DNA from: Bettongia penicillata ogilbyi
Lineage: Eukaryota > Chordata > Mammalia > Diprotodontia > Potoroidae
Reading direction: 5' to 3'
Assembly (NCBI GenBank): GCA_023548195.1
Contig: JAJHZJ010000800.1
Span: forward strand, 682,001-746,000
Length of the DNA: 64,000 bases
The position numbers and the translations under genes were made by a program. The notes beneath the pieces are model-generated. The model made no database searches and was not told the DNA's origin. It saw only the letters and a list, made by a program, of their open reading frames with translations. How positions within the stretch are numbered: position 1 is the stretch's first letter; each line of letters starts with the position of its first letter. Positions 23,000-35,821 of this stretch are shown piece by piece.

Positions 23000-23166
23000 C
23001 CTCCTTCTTCTCTTTCTTCCTCTTTCTCCTCCTCCACTTGCTGCTGCTGCCTCCTCTGTGAGTGTTTCTGCATGAGGGGGGAAAGAAGTGAAATGGAAAG
23101 ATCCCTGCAGCAAGATTCCTGCTGGACCCAGGGCTGCAATAGTTCAGCTCTCTGGCATTGTGCTCC

Positions 23167-23570
23167 TTCATGGCTTCTCTCTTTTTTTCTCTTTCTCTCC
23201 CTCTCCTGCACTCTCTCCTGTACCTTCTCCCTTTCTTCCCTCTCCCCTCTTTCTGCCCTTCTCTCCTTTCTCTCATCTCCTTTTCTTTCCATTTTTCTCT
23301 TTATCTCCCTCCCCTTTGTTTTCTCCTCTCTCTTTCCATTTCTGTCTTTTCCTCTTCTCTCTTTCTCTTCTCTCTTTCTTTCCATTTCTCTCTCACTCTG
23401 TCTTTCTTCTCTCTGTTCTCTCTTCCCTCCCCCTCTCTCCCATCTCTTCTTTTTCTCCCCTCCCCATCTCCTCTTCCTCTCAGCCTCCTCTTTTCTCCTC
23501 GTTCTCTCTCCTTCTCTTCTCTCTCTTTCTAAGATTCACCCTCTATTTCTTTCTTTGTTTCAGATAGTTA
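23167..23570 (+). repeat. 400-bp polypyrimidine tract
   Basis: Nearly continuous C/T on the + strand (TCTCTTTCTCTCC-type). Several overlapping open frames here are low complexity only. Confidence 0.9.
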
Positions 23571-24514
23571 CAAACAAAAGCATAACCCCAAAACCTCCGA
23601 CAAAGGTACTTGGTTCTTGTGTCTTTTCATTTGTTCTCCCCACTAATTTCCTTCTTTTCCCTCCTTCCTTGTGTAGGGAAAGCTCTGAATCTATACGATG
23701 ATTGTTACTTTTATTTTAATCCATTTCTTTCCTCCTTCCCTCCCCCTTGAACCATACAGTCTTTCCACTTCACTAAAGTCTCTTGGATGGGTAACTGGCT
23801 ATCCCTGGAAGGTAGGGTTTATTTAGCAAATAATACCACAATAGGACTATGAGAAAGAAATGGTGGTTTTGTGAAGGAACAAGAGACCCGAATCTATCAA
23901 AGATTTATATACAGAAGAAAATGTGATCTCTCTTAATAAAGAGAAAGATTTGGTCTTCTTTCCAAGTATAGCGCCCATAGCATTGTCTGCTGAAAGCCTC
24001 TGGGCAGAGAGAAACTCCTGTCCTAGATAGTTTCTCATCGTCCAGGACAGCCTCTGCTTCCACTCTGGTAAGGGCACTTCTTAAAACCACAGTCCCTACC
24101 AATCTTTCCTTTCTGTCTGTTCATCAATCTGAGAAGGCATGCCATGTCTGCAAGTGACTACTCTCACCAGCTCCCTTCCAGAATGCCAGAGAGGCAAGCC
24201 ACGGAGAGTTTAGGGGATCATCTAATATTTGGATATGGACACTGGAGATATATCCTGGAGTCATAACCCCTCATGTCTTAAAATAAAATTTACAATTATG
24301 AGCATATTTATTGCAATGGGGTAGAGGGCAATGGTGGGTAGTAATGAGGGACTTGAGGCGGAGTAGTGGCTTTCCCTCTGTATTGATCTTAAGAAGTTCT
24401 TCATTGTTCAGTAGAGAGTGATATGGTCAGAGTGTATTTTGTTATCAAATCCTCCAACCTTCATGACACTTATTCCGTGACTCATTCAGCAGATAGGAAT
24501 CAATTTTTCAACAG

Positions 24515-24705
24515 GAAATAGCACAGTATGGAGGGAAGAACTCTGGATTTGCTTTTCGAAGAACTGGGTTTGAACCCGCTCACTTCTTGCTGTGACTCTG
24601 GGCAAATCCCAGCCTCTCTAGGACTTAGTTTCTTTACCTGTAAAATGAGATGGATGGGCTAGATGGTCTCTAAGGTGTCTTTCAGGTCTAAATCCCATAA
24701 ACTTA
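24515..24705 (+). repeat. L3-tailed SINE
   Basis: ATAGCACAGTATGGAGGGAA head, TGTGACTCTGGGCAAATCC core, GGGCTAGATGGTCTCTAAGG tail. Confidence 0.82.
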
Positions 24706-25429
24706 TGTTACTCCTATAGAAAATAGGCCTATAGTTACATAATTCCATCCAAGAATAAATTGAAATGTTCCACTGTCATCTTTCCATCATACAGACAAGG
24801 TGAGATAGAACTTGTTTTGAGCCTGGGCAACAGACACCATTTAATTTCCCTGATGAGGTTCAAACACATCCCTTCCTACATCAAAGATTTGTCTTGATCC
24901 ACTGTAATCCTAGCCTGCTAGCTCCCTAAAGGTCTCTGTTGTTCTCAGGTAATGAAATGTGAAGTTTCTTTGGCCCTTTCAAAGAAGGGTCAGTAGTTTT
25001 GTCTTCCTGCCAAAGAAGGCATTTCCATGTATAAAGGAAAATGGGATATATCCATAATACCTGTCTCTTGGTCTGTGTGGGTTTTTAAAAGTTATCTGTC
25101 CTTTTCTTGTGGCTTGACATCATGAGGAATTTCCTTACAGAAGCTGAGATTGTTTAGCCCTTAGATGACAAAGTTTTTGCATTGGCTACCCAGCTAAATC
25201 TGACTTTAAACTTGGATTTTTCCAATACACTCTGTTCTCCTTTTCTGCCTGCCACCTTCTCTTTACTTTCCTTAGCTATATGACCTTAGACCTCAGCTCT
25301 TCTTTGTTGGATGATTCTTTACTGGGCTATTCTTTTGCTTACCCTTCCTTTTCTATATCTTTCTTCCTCATGCAGCCACAGTATCATATCATTCTTATAA
25401 ACCATTTAGGTCAAAGCATGTTTGGTCAC

Positions 25430-26240
25430 AAATTCTTCATTTATTCACATATCTGACAGATAAAATATTCCATGGTCTCCTAATTTGTTTATATCACCCT
25501 TATGTCTACATCATATACCCATTTTGACCATATCTTGGTATATGATATGAGATGTTGGTCTGTGCCTCATTTCTGCCAAACAAGTTTCCAGTTTTCCTGG
25601 CAATTTTTGCCAACTAGTGATTTCTTTTCCCCAAATCTTGGATCTTTGGGTTTGTCAAACACCAGATTACCAAGGTAACTTACTATTATGTATTGTGTAC
25701 CTAATCTATTCTACTGATTTGCCATTCTGTTTCTTAGCCAGTGCCAAATTGTTCTGATAATTACCACTTGGTAATATAGTTTGGGATCTGGTGCTACTAA
25801 GTTACCTTCCTTCACATTTTTTTTTTCATTGATTTCCTTGATATTCTTGACCTTGTGTTCTTCCAAATGAATTTGATTATGATTTTTCTAGCTCTACAGA
25901 ATAATATTTTTGGTAATTTGATCCTTATGGCACCAAATAAGCAAATTAATTTGGGTAGACTTGTCCTTTTTTATTATATTGGCTTAGCCTACTCATGAGC
26001 AATTAATATTTCTCTCATTGTTTGGATCTGACTTTATTTGTATGAAAAGTGTTTTGTAATTGTGTTCATATAGTTCCTAGGTTTGTCTTGGCAGGTAGAA
26101 TCCTGGGTATTTATATTGTCTGCAGCTATTTTAAATGGAATTTCTCTTTCTATCTCTTCCTGCTGGACTTTGTTGCTAATATGTAGAAATGCTGATGATT
26201 TATGTGGGTTTATTTTACATCCTCTTCCATTTTATTTTTT
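25430..26240 (-). mobile_element. L1 ORF2 fragment (post-RT region)
   Basis: Covers the same L1 interval as 56230-57040, with clear base-level similarity on the same strand (for example TGGTATNTGRTRTGAGATGTT and TTCTTAGCCAGT blocks). It lacks a 3' UTR and the RT motif and is heavily mutated. Its ends are not clear, so it may be the remains of a longer copy. Confidence 0.85.
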
Positions 26241-26354
26241 GTCTTGAGTGGGGCTAAGGACTCTGCAGTCTCCCCTTTCTGTATTCAGACTTTCTTGGTA
26301 AATTATCTGGCAGCTTGGTGATTAATGGACTTTATTTTTATCTAGTGCCCTTCA

Positions 26355-27650
26355 GACTTGTGATCCTTTGGGACAGGAATGACCTTTGGAGAGGTCATGT
26401 AGCCCATCCCCCTGTATTGGACAAAGAGTGCTTTTAATAATCCCTAATGCATCCTAAGTAGAGAGGTGTCTGGTCTCTTCCACGAATGTCCCCAGAGAGG
26501 GGGTTACCATAGCTGCCCTTTCCCCATTATTTCAGCCGTTCTTTGAATGATGGTCTCCCCTTACTATGAATCTAAATTTCCCCTACTGTAGCCCCTCTTG
26601 CCTTTTGTTCCTTTTCCTGAAACAAATGAACATCCACTGTTCTACCAGTCTGTTGTAGCCTCCCTCTCTGGGCTGCCTGACCATGCCCACCTTTCTCTCT
26701 GCCTCTCCTGGTTTGGTTCTCCAGAATAAAATCTGTCAATTATGCGACCCTCCCTCTTCTGTGCTTTCTTTCATGCCTGGGGCTAAGTAGAGTGCTCAGA
26801 TCTGAAACTATGTCAAGGTCTAGTCAGTGAGGAGTGGAAGACTCATTTCTTTGTAAACTTTAAAGTGCTATATTAATGAGCGTTTTCCTTTTTCCTCCCC
26901 TTAAAACAACAGCAGTAACAACCAGCACACTGGCTGGTCCTCTGAATACAACTCCATTCAGCGGGACATTGGCATATTTTGTCAGTATCATTGCCTTGCC
27001 TACACTTTCCCCTGCAAGCTCCCAAAGCTCTTCAATTCTGATACCGGCACTGGTGCCAAACCAGGTGTATGCTAGTTTATGTTTATGCGTTTGGTGACTC
27101 CTTCCTCCATCAATCACTTTATATTTTGCCCCATTGTATCTCAATAAAGAGATGCAATAATATGTGGCTTCAATATTGAGATTCAATAAGAACAAATTTC
27201 CCAAGATTGCACAGTAGCTAAATTCCTTTCTCCACAGATTTGCAATCCCTGCCATCTTTGTGTTGTCTGCCGGTTGGATTTGCATAATTCCCTACTCCAT
27301 CTTTCAAGTCATTAATGAAAATATCAAGTTATCTTGGACCCAGAAGAGACCCTTATGAGTCCCCATGCAGCACTTCCTCCAATGTAGATGTGGAACACTT
27401 AATGATTATTTTTCAAGTTTGACTTTGTTTAACCAGCCTTGGTATTTATTCCTTAGTAAAGCTGTTCGATTGTATTCTCATTTCCAATTTCCCCTAGGAG
27501 AGGGGCAGATGGAACAGTATTAAGTGCTTTGGTTACTAATGCCAGGTGATAGATATTTTGTCTATTGCTTTCATCTAGCCACTGGGTGTCCTATTCCAGA
27601 GAAATAGTCAATTATTTGAACATGGTGAAGGTTTTTGTTTTCTTTTGGAC
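26355..27650 (-). mobile_element. Decayed L3/CR1-like LINE
   Basis: The complement of a CR1-clade LINE appears in two parts. 26355-26610 begins with AGAGGTCATGTAGCCCATCCC. 27180-27650 contains GTTGTCTGCCGGTTGGATTTG in place of the F-A-D-D region complement, then TCAAGTCATTAATGAAAATATC. The 350 bp between (26830-27180) do not align by eye. Confidence 0.55.
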
Positions 27651-28049
27651 CCATTCATGGTGCCTCTGGCCTTATACTTTATTTTCCTGCAAATAATCAC
27701 AGTGCTACTGCTTTATTAATTATCTTATAGTTTGCCAACTTTGGGAGGTTAGGTGTTATTTTCAATTTCTTGGAGATGAGAGCTTATTTCTCATCTTTCC
27801 CACCTGTCACCCATAAACAAAAAACTGCGTGTAATAGCCTGAGAGATCCCATTCAATTGAACTGAAATATTTGTTCAATTGAATAGAAACGAATCAGGTT
27901 TGATTCAACCGCTGGTGTCAAGTCTGTAATTTCCCAGCACTTCCTTTATCCCTTGCCTTAGCTACTTCTCTTCTGGTCAGGAGGAACACCAATCATCTGG
28001 AATTTTTTCATCAGGTGGTCATTGTAATCGACCTGCTTATTATTGCGAT

Positions 28050-28745
28050 AGAGAGGCAGTGTGGTGTAGCCGATGGAAGCATGGCCTCAAAGACCTAGTT
28101 TTTAGTCCTAACATGTTAGTTGTGTGACCCTGGGCAAATTCTTACCTCTCAGTGCTCCAGGCAAGTATGCAACTCACCTGTGAATTCCCTGTGCCAGTAA
28201 AATTACAGATCTGATCTTTTTGTGTATTTATTGTTGTAACACCTGAAAGTTACTAGTACCAGTAGTTAGAGTAATGGCTTGAGGTATAGAGTATTGTATA
28301 AATGTGTTGGGGTTGTTAATTTGAGGGTTCAGAACTAAGATTTTATTTGTGTAGGGAATTCCCAGTAAGCAAACTCCTAACTCTTTGGATTAGTAGTTCT
28401 CCAAATTGTGGTTTTAGAGAATTGCTTCAGTCACTGAGAGGTTAAGTCAAGTGCCCATTATGAATTAGAGGTAAGACTTGAACTCAGATCTTTATGACTT
28501 TCAAGTATTGACTACACCATGCCTCTTGGGTTACTGGTATATTTCAAATTGAAAGCTGACTTCAGAGCCAGGAAAACCTGAGGTCAAATCCTGCATGCGA
28601 CACAGACTAGTTGTGTGACTTTGAGCAAGTCATTTAACCTTTCAGTGGTCCAGACAATTCTCCAAGACTACAAGTTGCAGAGAAGGTGTTGAGTTGTATT
28701 GGTAGAGGGTATTTTCTATATCATTGAAATCATAGGCCCAATCCC
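28050..28745. repeat. Cluster of three SINEs with the fourth tail type
   Basis: 28050-28225 (+): AGGCAGTGTGGTGTAGCC head. 28365-28535 (-): GAGGTTAAGTCAAGTGCCC. 28545-28745 (+): CAAGACTACAAGTTGCAGAG tail and CATTGAAATCATAGGCCC. The second and third are inverted to each other, making a roughly 170-bp imperfect inverted repeat. Confidence 0.65.
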
Positions 28746-28829
28746 TTTTGCTCAGTCTTCAGTGACTATCATTAATTAACTTTTACTGACACTCTTTTGG
28801 TTAGGATCATCTAATTCTGTTGATGAAAG

Positions 28830-29022
28830 CTACTTTGAGTCAGGAAGACTACTTTACCTAAATTCAGACACTTACTAGCTGTGGAACCCTGGACAAGTCA
28901 CTTAACCCTGTTTACCTTAGTTTCTTCATCTATAAAATGCGCTGAAGAAGGGTATCTTTGCCAAGAAAATCCCAAATGGGGTCATGAAGAACTGGACATG
29001 ACTGAAAAGTGACTGAATGATA
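28830..29022 (+). repeat. RTE-tailed SINE, head truncated
   Basis: Starts in GAGTCAGGAAGACTAC and ends GGGGTCATGAAGAACTGGAC, ACTGAATGAT. About 50 bp of head are missing. Confidence 0.85.
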
Positions 29023-29059
29023 AAACCCCGCTGGAAAGACTTTAAGTATGAACTTAGAG

Positions 29060-29590
29060 TTGGATTGTGTTCTTTCATTAGTGGACCAGCCTACCAAAGT
29101 CTGAAGAGGTTTATCATGAGGAGGGGCCTACCAGCTGTATTGCTAAGGCAATATTCACAGCACTGGTGGTTACTGTGAATATGCCAGCATAGTTCTCAAT
29201 CACCAAGTATGAAAGACTCTCCATATAGAAGACAGAAGAAAAACATTTATTTAAACACCAGAAAGCCAGATCTCAGCACCAGTAAGGAAAATCCATCATG
29301 GTGACCAAGAAGTTAATAAACATGATCACAACAGGGGGCAAAGCCATTCTCAAACCTCCCCTCCCTCAGCCGTGGCCTTCTCACTATCAGCTGTCATGCC
29401 TGTGTCAGTTGGCCTGAGTTCTGTACCCCCTGACTCTACCCTGCTCATTCACTTTCTCCAGTTTCTGCTCTATCCTTCCTATTCTGCTTGTTCAGCAAGC
29501 TCCTCCTACCACATGTGACTTAGGCTTCCTGGAGATTTAAGCAGGTCATATGGACCTATTAATTAATAAGAAAGATCTTGCCATTTAAAT
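29060..29590 (-). mobile_element. Possible solo LTR (unclassified)
   Basis: The minus strand has AATAAATG (near 29245) followed by GT/T-rich sequence, as in the R-U5 part of an LTR, in a stretch unlike the surrounding SINE-rich DNA. Terminal TG...CA and a target duplication were not identified, so unique intron sequence is equally possible. No viral coding sequence is visible. Confidence 0.25.
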
Positions 29591-29601
29591 TACTATTACA
29601 C

Positions 29602-29762
29602 CAGCTAGGTGACACAATGAATTGAACACTGATCTCAGAATCAGGAAGACCTGAATTCAAATCCTGTGGGACCCTAGGACCTCAGTTTCTTTTTCTGCAA
29701 AAATGAGAATGTTAGACTGGATGGTTCGAAAGTTGTTTCTAGTTCTACGTCTATGCTCCTTT
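29602..29762 (+). repeat. L3-tailed SINE with core deletion
   Basis: CCAGCTAGGTGACACAATG head, then a shortened core (GTGGGACCCTAGGACC) and the tail TTAGACTGGATGGTTCG. Confidence 0.75.
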
Positions 29763-30114
29763 GGATATGGTTTTCAGTCCCTGATCCTTGTCAATGAAGG
29801 GAATAGATGTGTAACGGTCCAGCTGTGTTTCTCTTCATTTACTTGCAGGTCTTAGGTTGGGGTGAAGGGGAGGAGGGAAGGAGCTGGAGAGAAGACTCAC
29901 TGCCACTGAAAGTTGACTTGTAGAGCAAACCTGTAGCATTCATTGAATCTCAGGCATATGATGTTGGATGCCAGGTAGATTGTGTCTTTTTTGTTGTTGA
30001 AAAGCTGGGGCTATGTAACACTGGTGAAAAGGATCAGCCCTGAGCAAAAGTGTGCAGTAGATAATTTGGTCTTGAGTACCAGACAACCCTACTTTCTTTC
30101 TTTTCCCTTTTTCT

Positions 30115-31105
30115 TAACATTAATTAATTAATTTTTAATTTTCAACATTCACTTCCCTAAGATTTTGAGTTTTAAATTTTCTCCTCTTCTCTCACCTCCC
30201 CCTACTCCCGAAGATAGCATGCAATCTGATATAGGCTCTACATATACATTCGTGTTAAATATATTTTCACATTAGCCATGATATAAAGATGAATTAGAAC
30301 GAATGGGAGGAACCATAAGAAAGAAGAAACAAAACAGCAAAAGAAAAAGAGAGCAAATAGCCTGCTTCCATCTGTATTCAGACTCCAAAGTTCTCTCCCT
30401 GGATGTGGATAGCATTTTCCATCATGAGTGTTTTGAAGTTGTCTTAGGTTCTTGCCATTGCTGAGCAGGGCTACGTCTATTAAAGTTAGTCATCACACAC
30501 TGTGGCTGTTACTGTGTACAATGTTCTCCTGGTTCTGCTCACTTCACTCAGCATCAGTTCATTTAAGTCCAGATTTTTCTGAAGTCTGCCTGCTCATTGT
30601 TTCTTATAATACTATTCTGTTACTTTCATATACCATAGCTTGTTCAGTCATTCTCTAATTGATGGGCAACCTCTCAATTTCCAATTTTTGGTCACCGCAC
30701 AAAAAGCTGCTATAAATATTTTTGTGTATGTGGATCCTTTTCCCATTTTTATGATCTCTTTGGGATATAGACCTAGAAATGGTATTGCTGGGACAAAGGG
30801 TATGCACAGTTTTATAGCCCTTTGGGTATAGTTCCAAATTGCTCTCCAGAATGGTTGGATAATTCACAACTCCACCAACAATGACTTAGTATTTCAATTT
30901 TCCCACATCTTCTCCAGCATTTATCATTTTCCTGTTTTATGACGTTAGTCAATCTGATAGGTGAGGTGGTACTTCAGAGTTTTGATTTGTATTTCTCTAA
31001 TCAGTAGTGATTTAGAGCATTTTTTCATATGACTATAGATAGCTTTAATTTCTTTAGCTGAAAACTGCCTGTTCATATCCTTTGACTATTTATCAATTAC
31101 AGCGC
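30115..31105 (-). mobile_element. L1 3' end
   Basis: A roughly 1-kb antisense copy of the L1 C-terminal ORF2 and 3' UTR. It shares with 39875-40467 and 55085-56060 the blocks around CAGCATCAGTTCAT, TTGATGGGCA and TCCAGAATGGTTGG, in that order. The T-rich left edge marks the former poly(A) tail. Confidence 0.88.
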
Positions 31106-31199
31106 TAATATCAATCCTTTCCTGATTCCTTTCTCTTTTAGCAAGTACTTAATGCCCTTGTTCTCTTCTTGAATATTGGAAGGAAGGAGGGAAGGAAGC

Positions 31200-31465
31200 A
31201 GGAGAGGAAACAAGCATTAATTAAGAAAGGCATGCAAGACACTATATTAAGTGCTTTACAATTATTCTCATTTGATCCCCAGAACAACCGGTAGGTTCTA
31301 TTATTATCCCCATTTTACAGTTGGGGAAACTGAGCTATACAGAAGTTAAAGTGACTTACTCTGAGTCACACAGCTAATAAATGTCTGAGGTGGGATTTGA
31401 ACTCAGGTCTTTGTACCTCCAAGCTTGGAACTTTGTCCACTGTGCCATCTAGCTGCTTAGTAAAC
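31200..31465 (-). repeat. MIR-like SINE, near full length
   Basis: TATTAAGTGCTTTACAATTA, GAGTCACACAGCTAATAAATG and head complement GTGCCATCTAGCTGCTTAG. Confidence 0.85.
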
Positions 31466-31619
31466 ATAGATTGGGGTCTCAGAACCATTCTCAGGTATGA
31501 GTCCATCCAGATTTGCCCGAGGTCAGTTCTCCTCAGTGTCCATCCCCAGCAATGGATATTTGAGTGGTTATTTGTTAGTTCTGGGTGTCTCCTGAGTCTC
31601 CCTGTTGCAGTTGCTCATG

Positions 31620-32015
31620 TTAGATCTGGAACTGGAGTCACATAGACTTGGCTTCCAGTCCCACCCCTGATACTTACTAGCTGGGTAACCAAGGATAGAT
31701 CACTTCGTCTCTTGTCTGCCTCAGTTTCCTAGACTATAAAATGGGGATAATAATGACACTTGCCTCCCAGGACTGTTGTGCGGATTAAATGAGATAACAT
31801 TTGTAAAAACACTTACCATAATGCCTGGCACATATTACACACATAATAAATGCTTATTTCTTTCCTTACTTTTTCTGATTCTCAATTTCCTCTTCTATAA
31901 ATGGGGATATAAATGTTTGTAGTACACATTGTAAGTTCTATGAGACTTAAATAAGGAGGGATATGTAAAGTACATTACAACCTTTAAAGAGATCTAGAAA
32001 TGCCAGTTGTTTCTC
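31620..32015 (+). repeat. Two adjacent L2-tailed SINEs
   Basis: 31620-31862: CTTACTAGCTGGGTAACC core and ATAATGCCTGGCACATATTAC tail. 31870-32015: a second, headless copy (CCTCTTCTATAAATGGGG). Confidence 0.8.
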
Positions 32016-32469
32016 TTGTCTTTTTATTATCCCTTTCCTCTCTCTATCAAAACTCTCTTTCTCTCAGTATTTGTTTTCATTTAGCTGCCTGGGAAGGAAA
32101 TATCTATAAACTCATTCATATCAAGTTGGGGAAAGTGCCTCATTAATTCATATTAAGGTATGTGTGTGTGCATGTGTGATTGATAATAGGGTGATGTGTG
32201 AACCTTCTGTCTTTCTTCAGAGGCATTATAACATTTCCCATAGCAGCTGTTCCAAATTTTTTTCCTCCCATTTTCCTCAAATCCCCTGCTCCACTTTCAC
32301 CTCTCTAGTTCTCTGCAAATGGACATTTTTCATACTTTACTGAGACATTCGGGGTTATCAGATATGAACAGCCTTAACTTCTCTCTACCACTAAATGCCT
32401 CATGCATTCTTTTTCTTCTTTTCCATCTCAAATAAAACAATGATTCTTTTCTTTCCTAAAGCTCATTTG

Positions 32470-32660
32470 TTTTCTTTTATAGAAAGTGTAACTGAGTGCC
32501 AGATTTGGACTCAGGAATTACTGGGTTCAAATCTTGCCCCTACACTTGCTAACTTTGTGACGCTGGGCAAATCACTCAACCTGTAGGGATATTAATAGCA
32601 CTGTTAAGGATCTAATAAGATAATGTAAATAAAGCGCTTTGAGTTTTTATGTGAGTTATT
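32470..32660 (+). repeat. MIR-like SINE
   Basis: GTAACTGAGTGCCAGATTTGG head, TTTGTGACGCTGGGCAAATC core, TAAAGCGCTTTGAGTTTTTA tail. An internal deletion removes the C-A-G-T-T-T-C-C stretch. Confidence 0.75.
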
Positions 32661-32911
32661 ATTATGGCTGTTCTTCATTTTTTCCCTTTTTACTAATTTC
32701 TTTCCTTTTACCCACAAAAATGTTCTCATATTTTCTCTTTTATGCCTTCAAGTTACTCTTCCATCTCTCATTTCCTCTTCTGTCAAATATTAAAGAATCA
32801 TCTGTACTTTGCCCCTACTGCCTCATTACCCGGTTATTCCTCAGCCTCTTACGATCAGCATCCACCATTTATCCAAGCTACTCTTTTTCAGTTCTCATTT
32901 TCTTTTTTTTT

Positions 32912-33145
32912 CAATTGTTGTTCAGTTTTGTCTGACTCTGTGACTCCAGCTGGGGTTTTCTTGGCCGAGAGAATGGAGTGTTTAGCCATTTCCTTCTCCA
33001 GCTCATTTTACAGATGAGAAAACTGAGGCAAACAGGGTGAAATGACTTGCCCAGGATCACACAGCTTGTAAGTGTCTGAGGTTGGATTTGAACTCAGAAA
33101 GACTCCAGGGTAGTGCTGTATCCACCGGACCATCTAACTGCTTCT
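32912..33145 (-). repeat. RTE-tailed SINE nested in L2
   Basis: Tail complement TTGTTGTTCAGTTTTGTCTG to head complement GGACCATCTAACTGCT. L2 sequence of the other strand flanks it. Confidence 0.85.
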
Positions 33146-33335
33146 CCTCCTTTTCTTTAGTTTTTGGATTTCTCCCTGTTGATCATCTACTTCTTGTAAC
33201 TTCTGTTCTTCTCCTACCTTTTTTCTTTTCTAACTCCCTAGTTTTTGGTACTCCTCATAGATCTGTTCCCAGCCATCTTTTCTCCTCTTTCTGTATGTAT
33301 ACTTTCCCATGGTAATTTCAAACATTTTCTGGACT

Positions 33336-33495
33336 TAACTCAGGAAGACTAGGGGATTCAAATCCCATCTCTGACACTTGTTAGCTATGTGACCCTAGGC
33401 AAGTCACTTTCTGGGTCTCAGTCTCTCTTGATCTTTAAAATAAAAAGGTTGGACTAGATGCCTCTAAAGTCCTTTCCAACTCTAAATCTATTATC
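33336..33495 (+). repeat. L3-tailed SINE nested in L2
   Basis: AACTCAGGAAGACTAGGGG, GTGACCCTAGGCAAGTCAC and GGACTAGATGCCTCTAAAGTC. The L2 resumes directly after it. Confidence 0.82.
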
Positions 33496-35633
33496 TTATA
33501 GCTTTTATGCTGGTTACTCCCAAATTGTATTCTCAGCCGTGTCTTTTCTCGAGTTCTGGGAAAATATTTCTAAATGTTTAAATATCCTAGCCTGCTAGAG
33601 ATAGTCTGAAATTTAGGGAAATGAACTTAATTATAAATGCATACTATTTGATCATTTTTTTGGGTCTGTATCACTTTCATATATCACGCTATCCATCTAC
33701 CGCTTCCCACAGCAGCTTGTCTAAATGTCCCCTTGTTCTTCACGATCGTAATCCCCTCTCCCCTCACTACTATCATTCTTTGCAGATGACCTTGCTTTCC
33801 ACTTCACAGTTTTTCCTCTTAGTTACTTCGGTTAGTGCCACCACCATTCCCTAAGGCACCCAGGCCTACAACCTTGGATTCATCTTTGATTCTCCTCCTC
33901 ACCCCTCCCCTTTACATTCAGTTAGTTGACGAGACCTATTGTTTCTCTTTCTGTATTCATGGATGTACCTTTCTCTCCTTTGCAGCGCAGCCTAGTTCAG
34001 GCCCTCATCACTTGTCTGGACTATTCTTAACTCTTTCCTTTGTCTTTAATCTTTATCACATTGAATCCACATTACATGCTACTGCCAGAGTAATCTTATT
34101 AAAGCATAGATGTGATTAAGTCATTTACCTGCTCAAAATTTCAATGGTTCTCCCATTACCTACCAAGTAAAGCTTATGCTCATATGCCTGGTATTCCAGG
34201 TTCTCCATAATTTGACCTTAATCCTGTCTCCTACTGCTTCTCTCCATGAATACTTTGCACCAATTAAACTTGATTACTTGCTGTTCTCCTCTTGCTTTCT
34301 TTGTATTCTATCTCGAGTGAATATTTTTTACTTATCTCCTTTACTAGATTATAAACTCCATGAGGACAGGAACTATCTCCCCTTCTGTACCCTAGCATCT
34401 GATAGGCAAGTGCCTTGCATAATAAGACAGTCAGTGGTTATTTGTTGGATGGATGGGAGGATGCATGAATGAATGAATTATTCACTGCTCCTAAACTCTA
34501 TCCCAACCAAGAAGTTTTATAAAATAGTCTTAGTCTAGGAATGAGGGACTATAGCCAGTATTTCCCCAACTCTTGAATAGTGGGTGGAAAAATAATTTCA
34601 AGTTGTTACGAAGCCTTGGAACACCTAGGAGGGGGAAATGTACCAACATGTGCCAGAGTTGGCAGATCTCAGATGGCTGGGGTAGAAGAGAGAGTAAAAC
34701 CCCATTTATGTGGAACATGAGCCCTGAATCCTCCACATCCTGCCCCCTCCCAAAGGGAATGTAAGTTACCTCCTGAATGTTGCTAACATCTAAGTTATAC
34801 AACATCCAGAAAAACATTGAAAACACAGAAATGATTTAATAAAATTTGGCCAATTTATACATTATTGAATTGTGACTCCCAAAGTATAATTTACTCTTAG
34901 GAAAACCAGGAGCTTTACAACAAAGTCTACAAGTATAATTGAACAATTCTTAAGGACTTAAGTCTGTGCTTCAAAATGGCCAAAAATTTTCCCAACTTTT
35001 TGATGTGCCTGATTTTTGGTAGCAATCTATAATTTCCCTGTTGGGCATAGACACCTTGTGGATCATTGTTAATATTTCTGCTCTTCTGAGGAATTTCTTG
35101 TTCTTGTGGAAATGGCTTTGGGCCTGGCTTTCTCAGTCTACAGAGGTTATTAAACCAATGGTTTATGGGGACTTAGAAATGGAAATGGTGATCATGGGGA
35201 GCCATTATGGGTTCCTAAAGATCAATCTATCATCATACTATTCACATTTCCTTTTATAACAGGACCACCAGACTAATAATAGCTCTGTTGCTAAAGGAAA
35301 GGAAATTCTTGGCTTAAAATTACTATGCCATCTTTGAAATCCTGATAAGCAGGTCAGCATTTGGAATATTCTACTGTGCATAATAAATTTTTGGCGAGTG
35401 GATTTTAAGAATTTAGGGAAAGGATAAGTGGAACCTTATGATGTAAGATTATAATGGAAAGGTGGTTCAAGGAGATAGAATACTTTTATGATTGAAATTC
35501 CTTTTATACACACGTGTGTAACAAGTGAGGAACTAAGGGTATAACTATTCATAAAGAGTAATAAGATTGTAACAGGAAGAGTGACCGCAGCGGGAGCAAC
35601 AGTAAGAGCAACAATAACTTCCTTCTCCATCTC

Positions 35634-35815
35634 TTCCTCCTTTTTCTCCTTCTTTTTCTTCTTTCTCTTCCTCCTTCTTATCATCATCATCATTATAATA
35701 AATTATCATTACTATCCCCACCACTACCAGTACTACTACTACTGCCATTACTACTACTACTACTCCTCCTCCTCCTACTACTTCTACTACTACCTACTAC
35801 CTATTACAATTACTA
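35634..35815. repeat. Compound triplet repeat (CTT, ATC, ACT, CTC)
   Basis: Successive CTT-rich, ATCATCATC, TACTACTAC and CTCCTCCTC runs. It ends about 7 bp before the 7SL pseudogene, at the pseudogene's 3' (poly(A)-side) end. Confidence 0.9.
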
Positions 35816-35821
35816 TTTTTT

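Larger units (their letters stand above)
32740..34460 (+). mobile_element. Long L2 LINE copy split by two SINEs
   Basis: Sense L2 pieces lie in order: RT-side sequence near 32740-32910 (weak) and 33150-33330, the Y-A-D-D-region remnant TATGCTGGTTACTCCCAAATT near 33505, the distal body at 33820-34330 (GCCAGAGTAATCTTATTAAAGC) and the 3' terminus AAACTCCATGAGGACAGGAAC at about 34352. SINEs at 32912-33145 and 33336-33495 interrupt it. No reading frame survives. Confidence 0.7.

Noticed and set aside
23072..23701. Open frames of up to 209 codons on the + strand and 177 codons on the - strand over the pyrimidine and CTG tracts
   Set aside because: Ser/Leu/Phe/Pro or Arg/Glu/Lys low-complexity products of a simple repeat. 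No domain and no codon structure.
26860..27285. 141-codon minus-strand open frame
   Set aside because: No recognisable domain. It overlaps decayed L3/CR1 sequence on the same strand and is most simply chance; a database search could revisit it.
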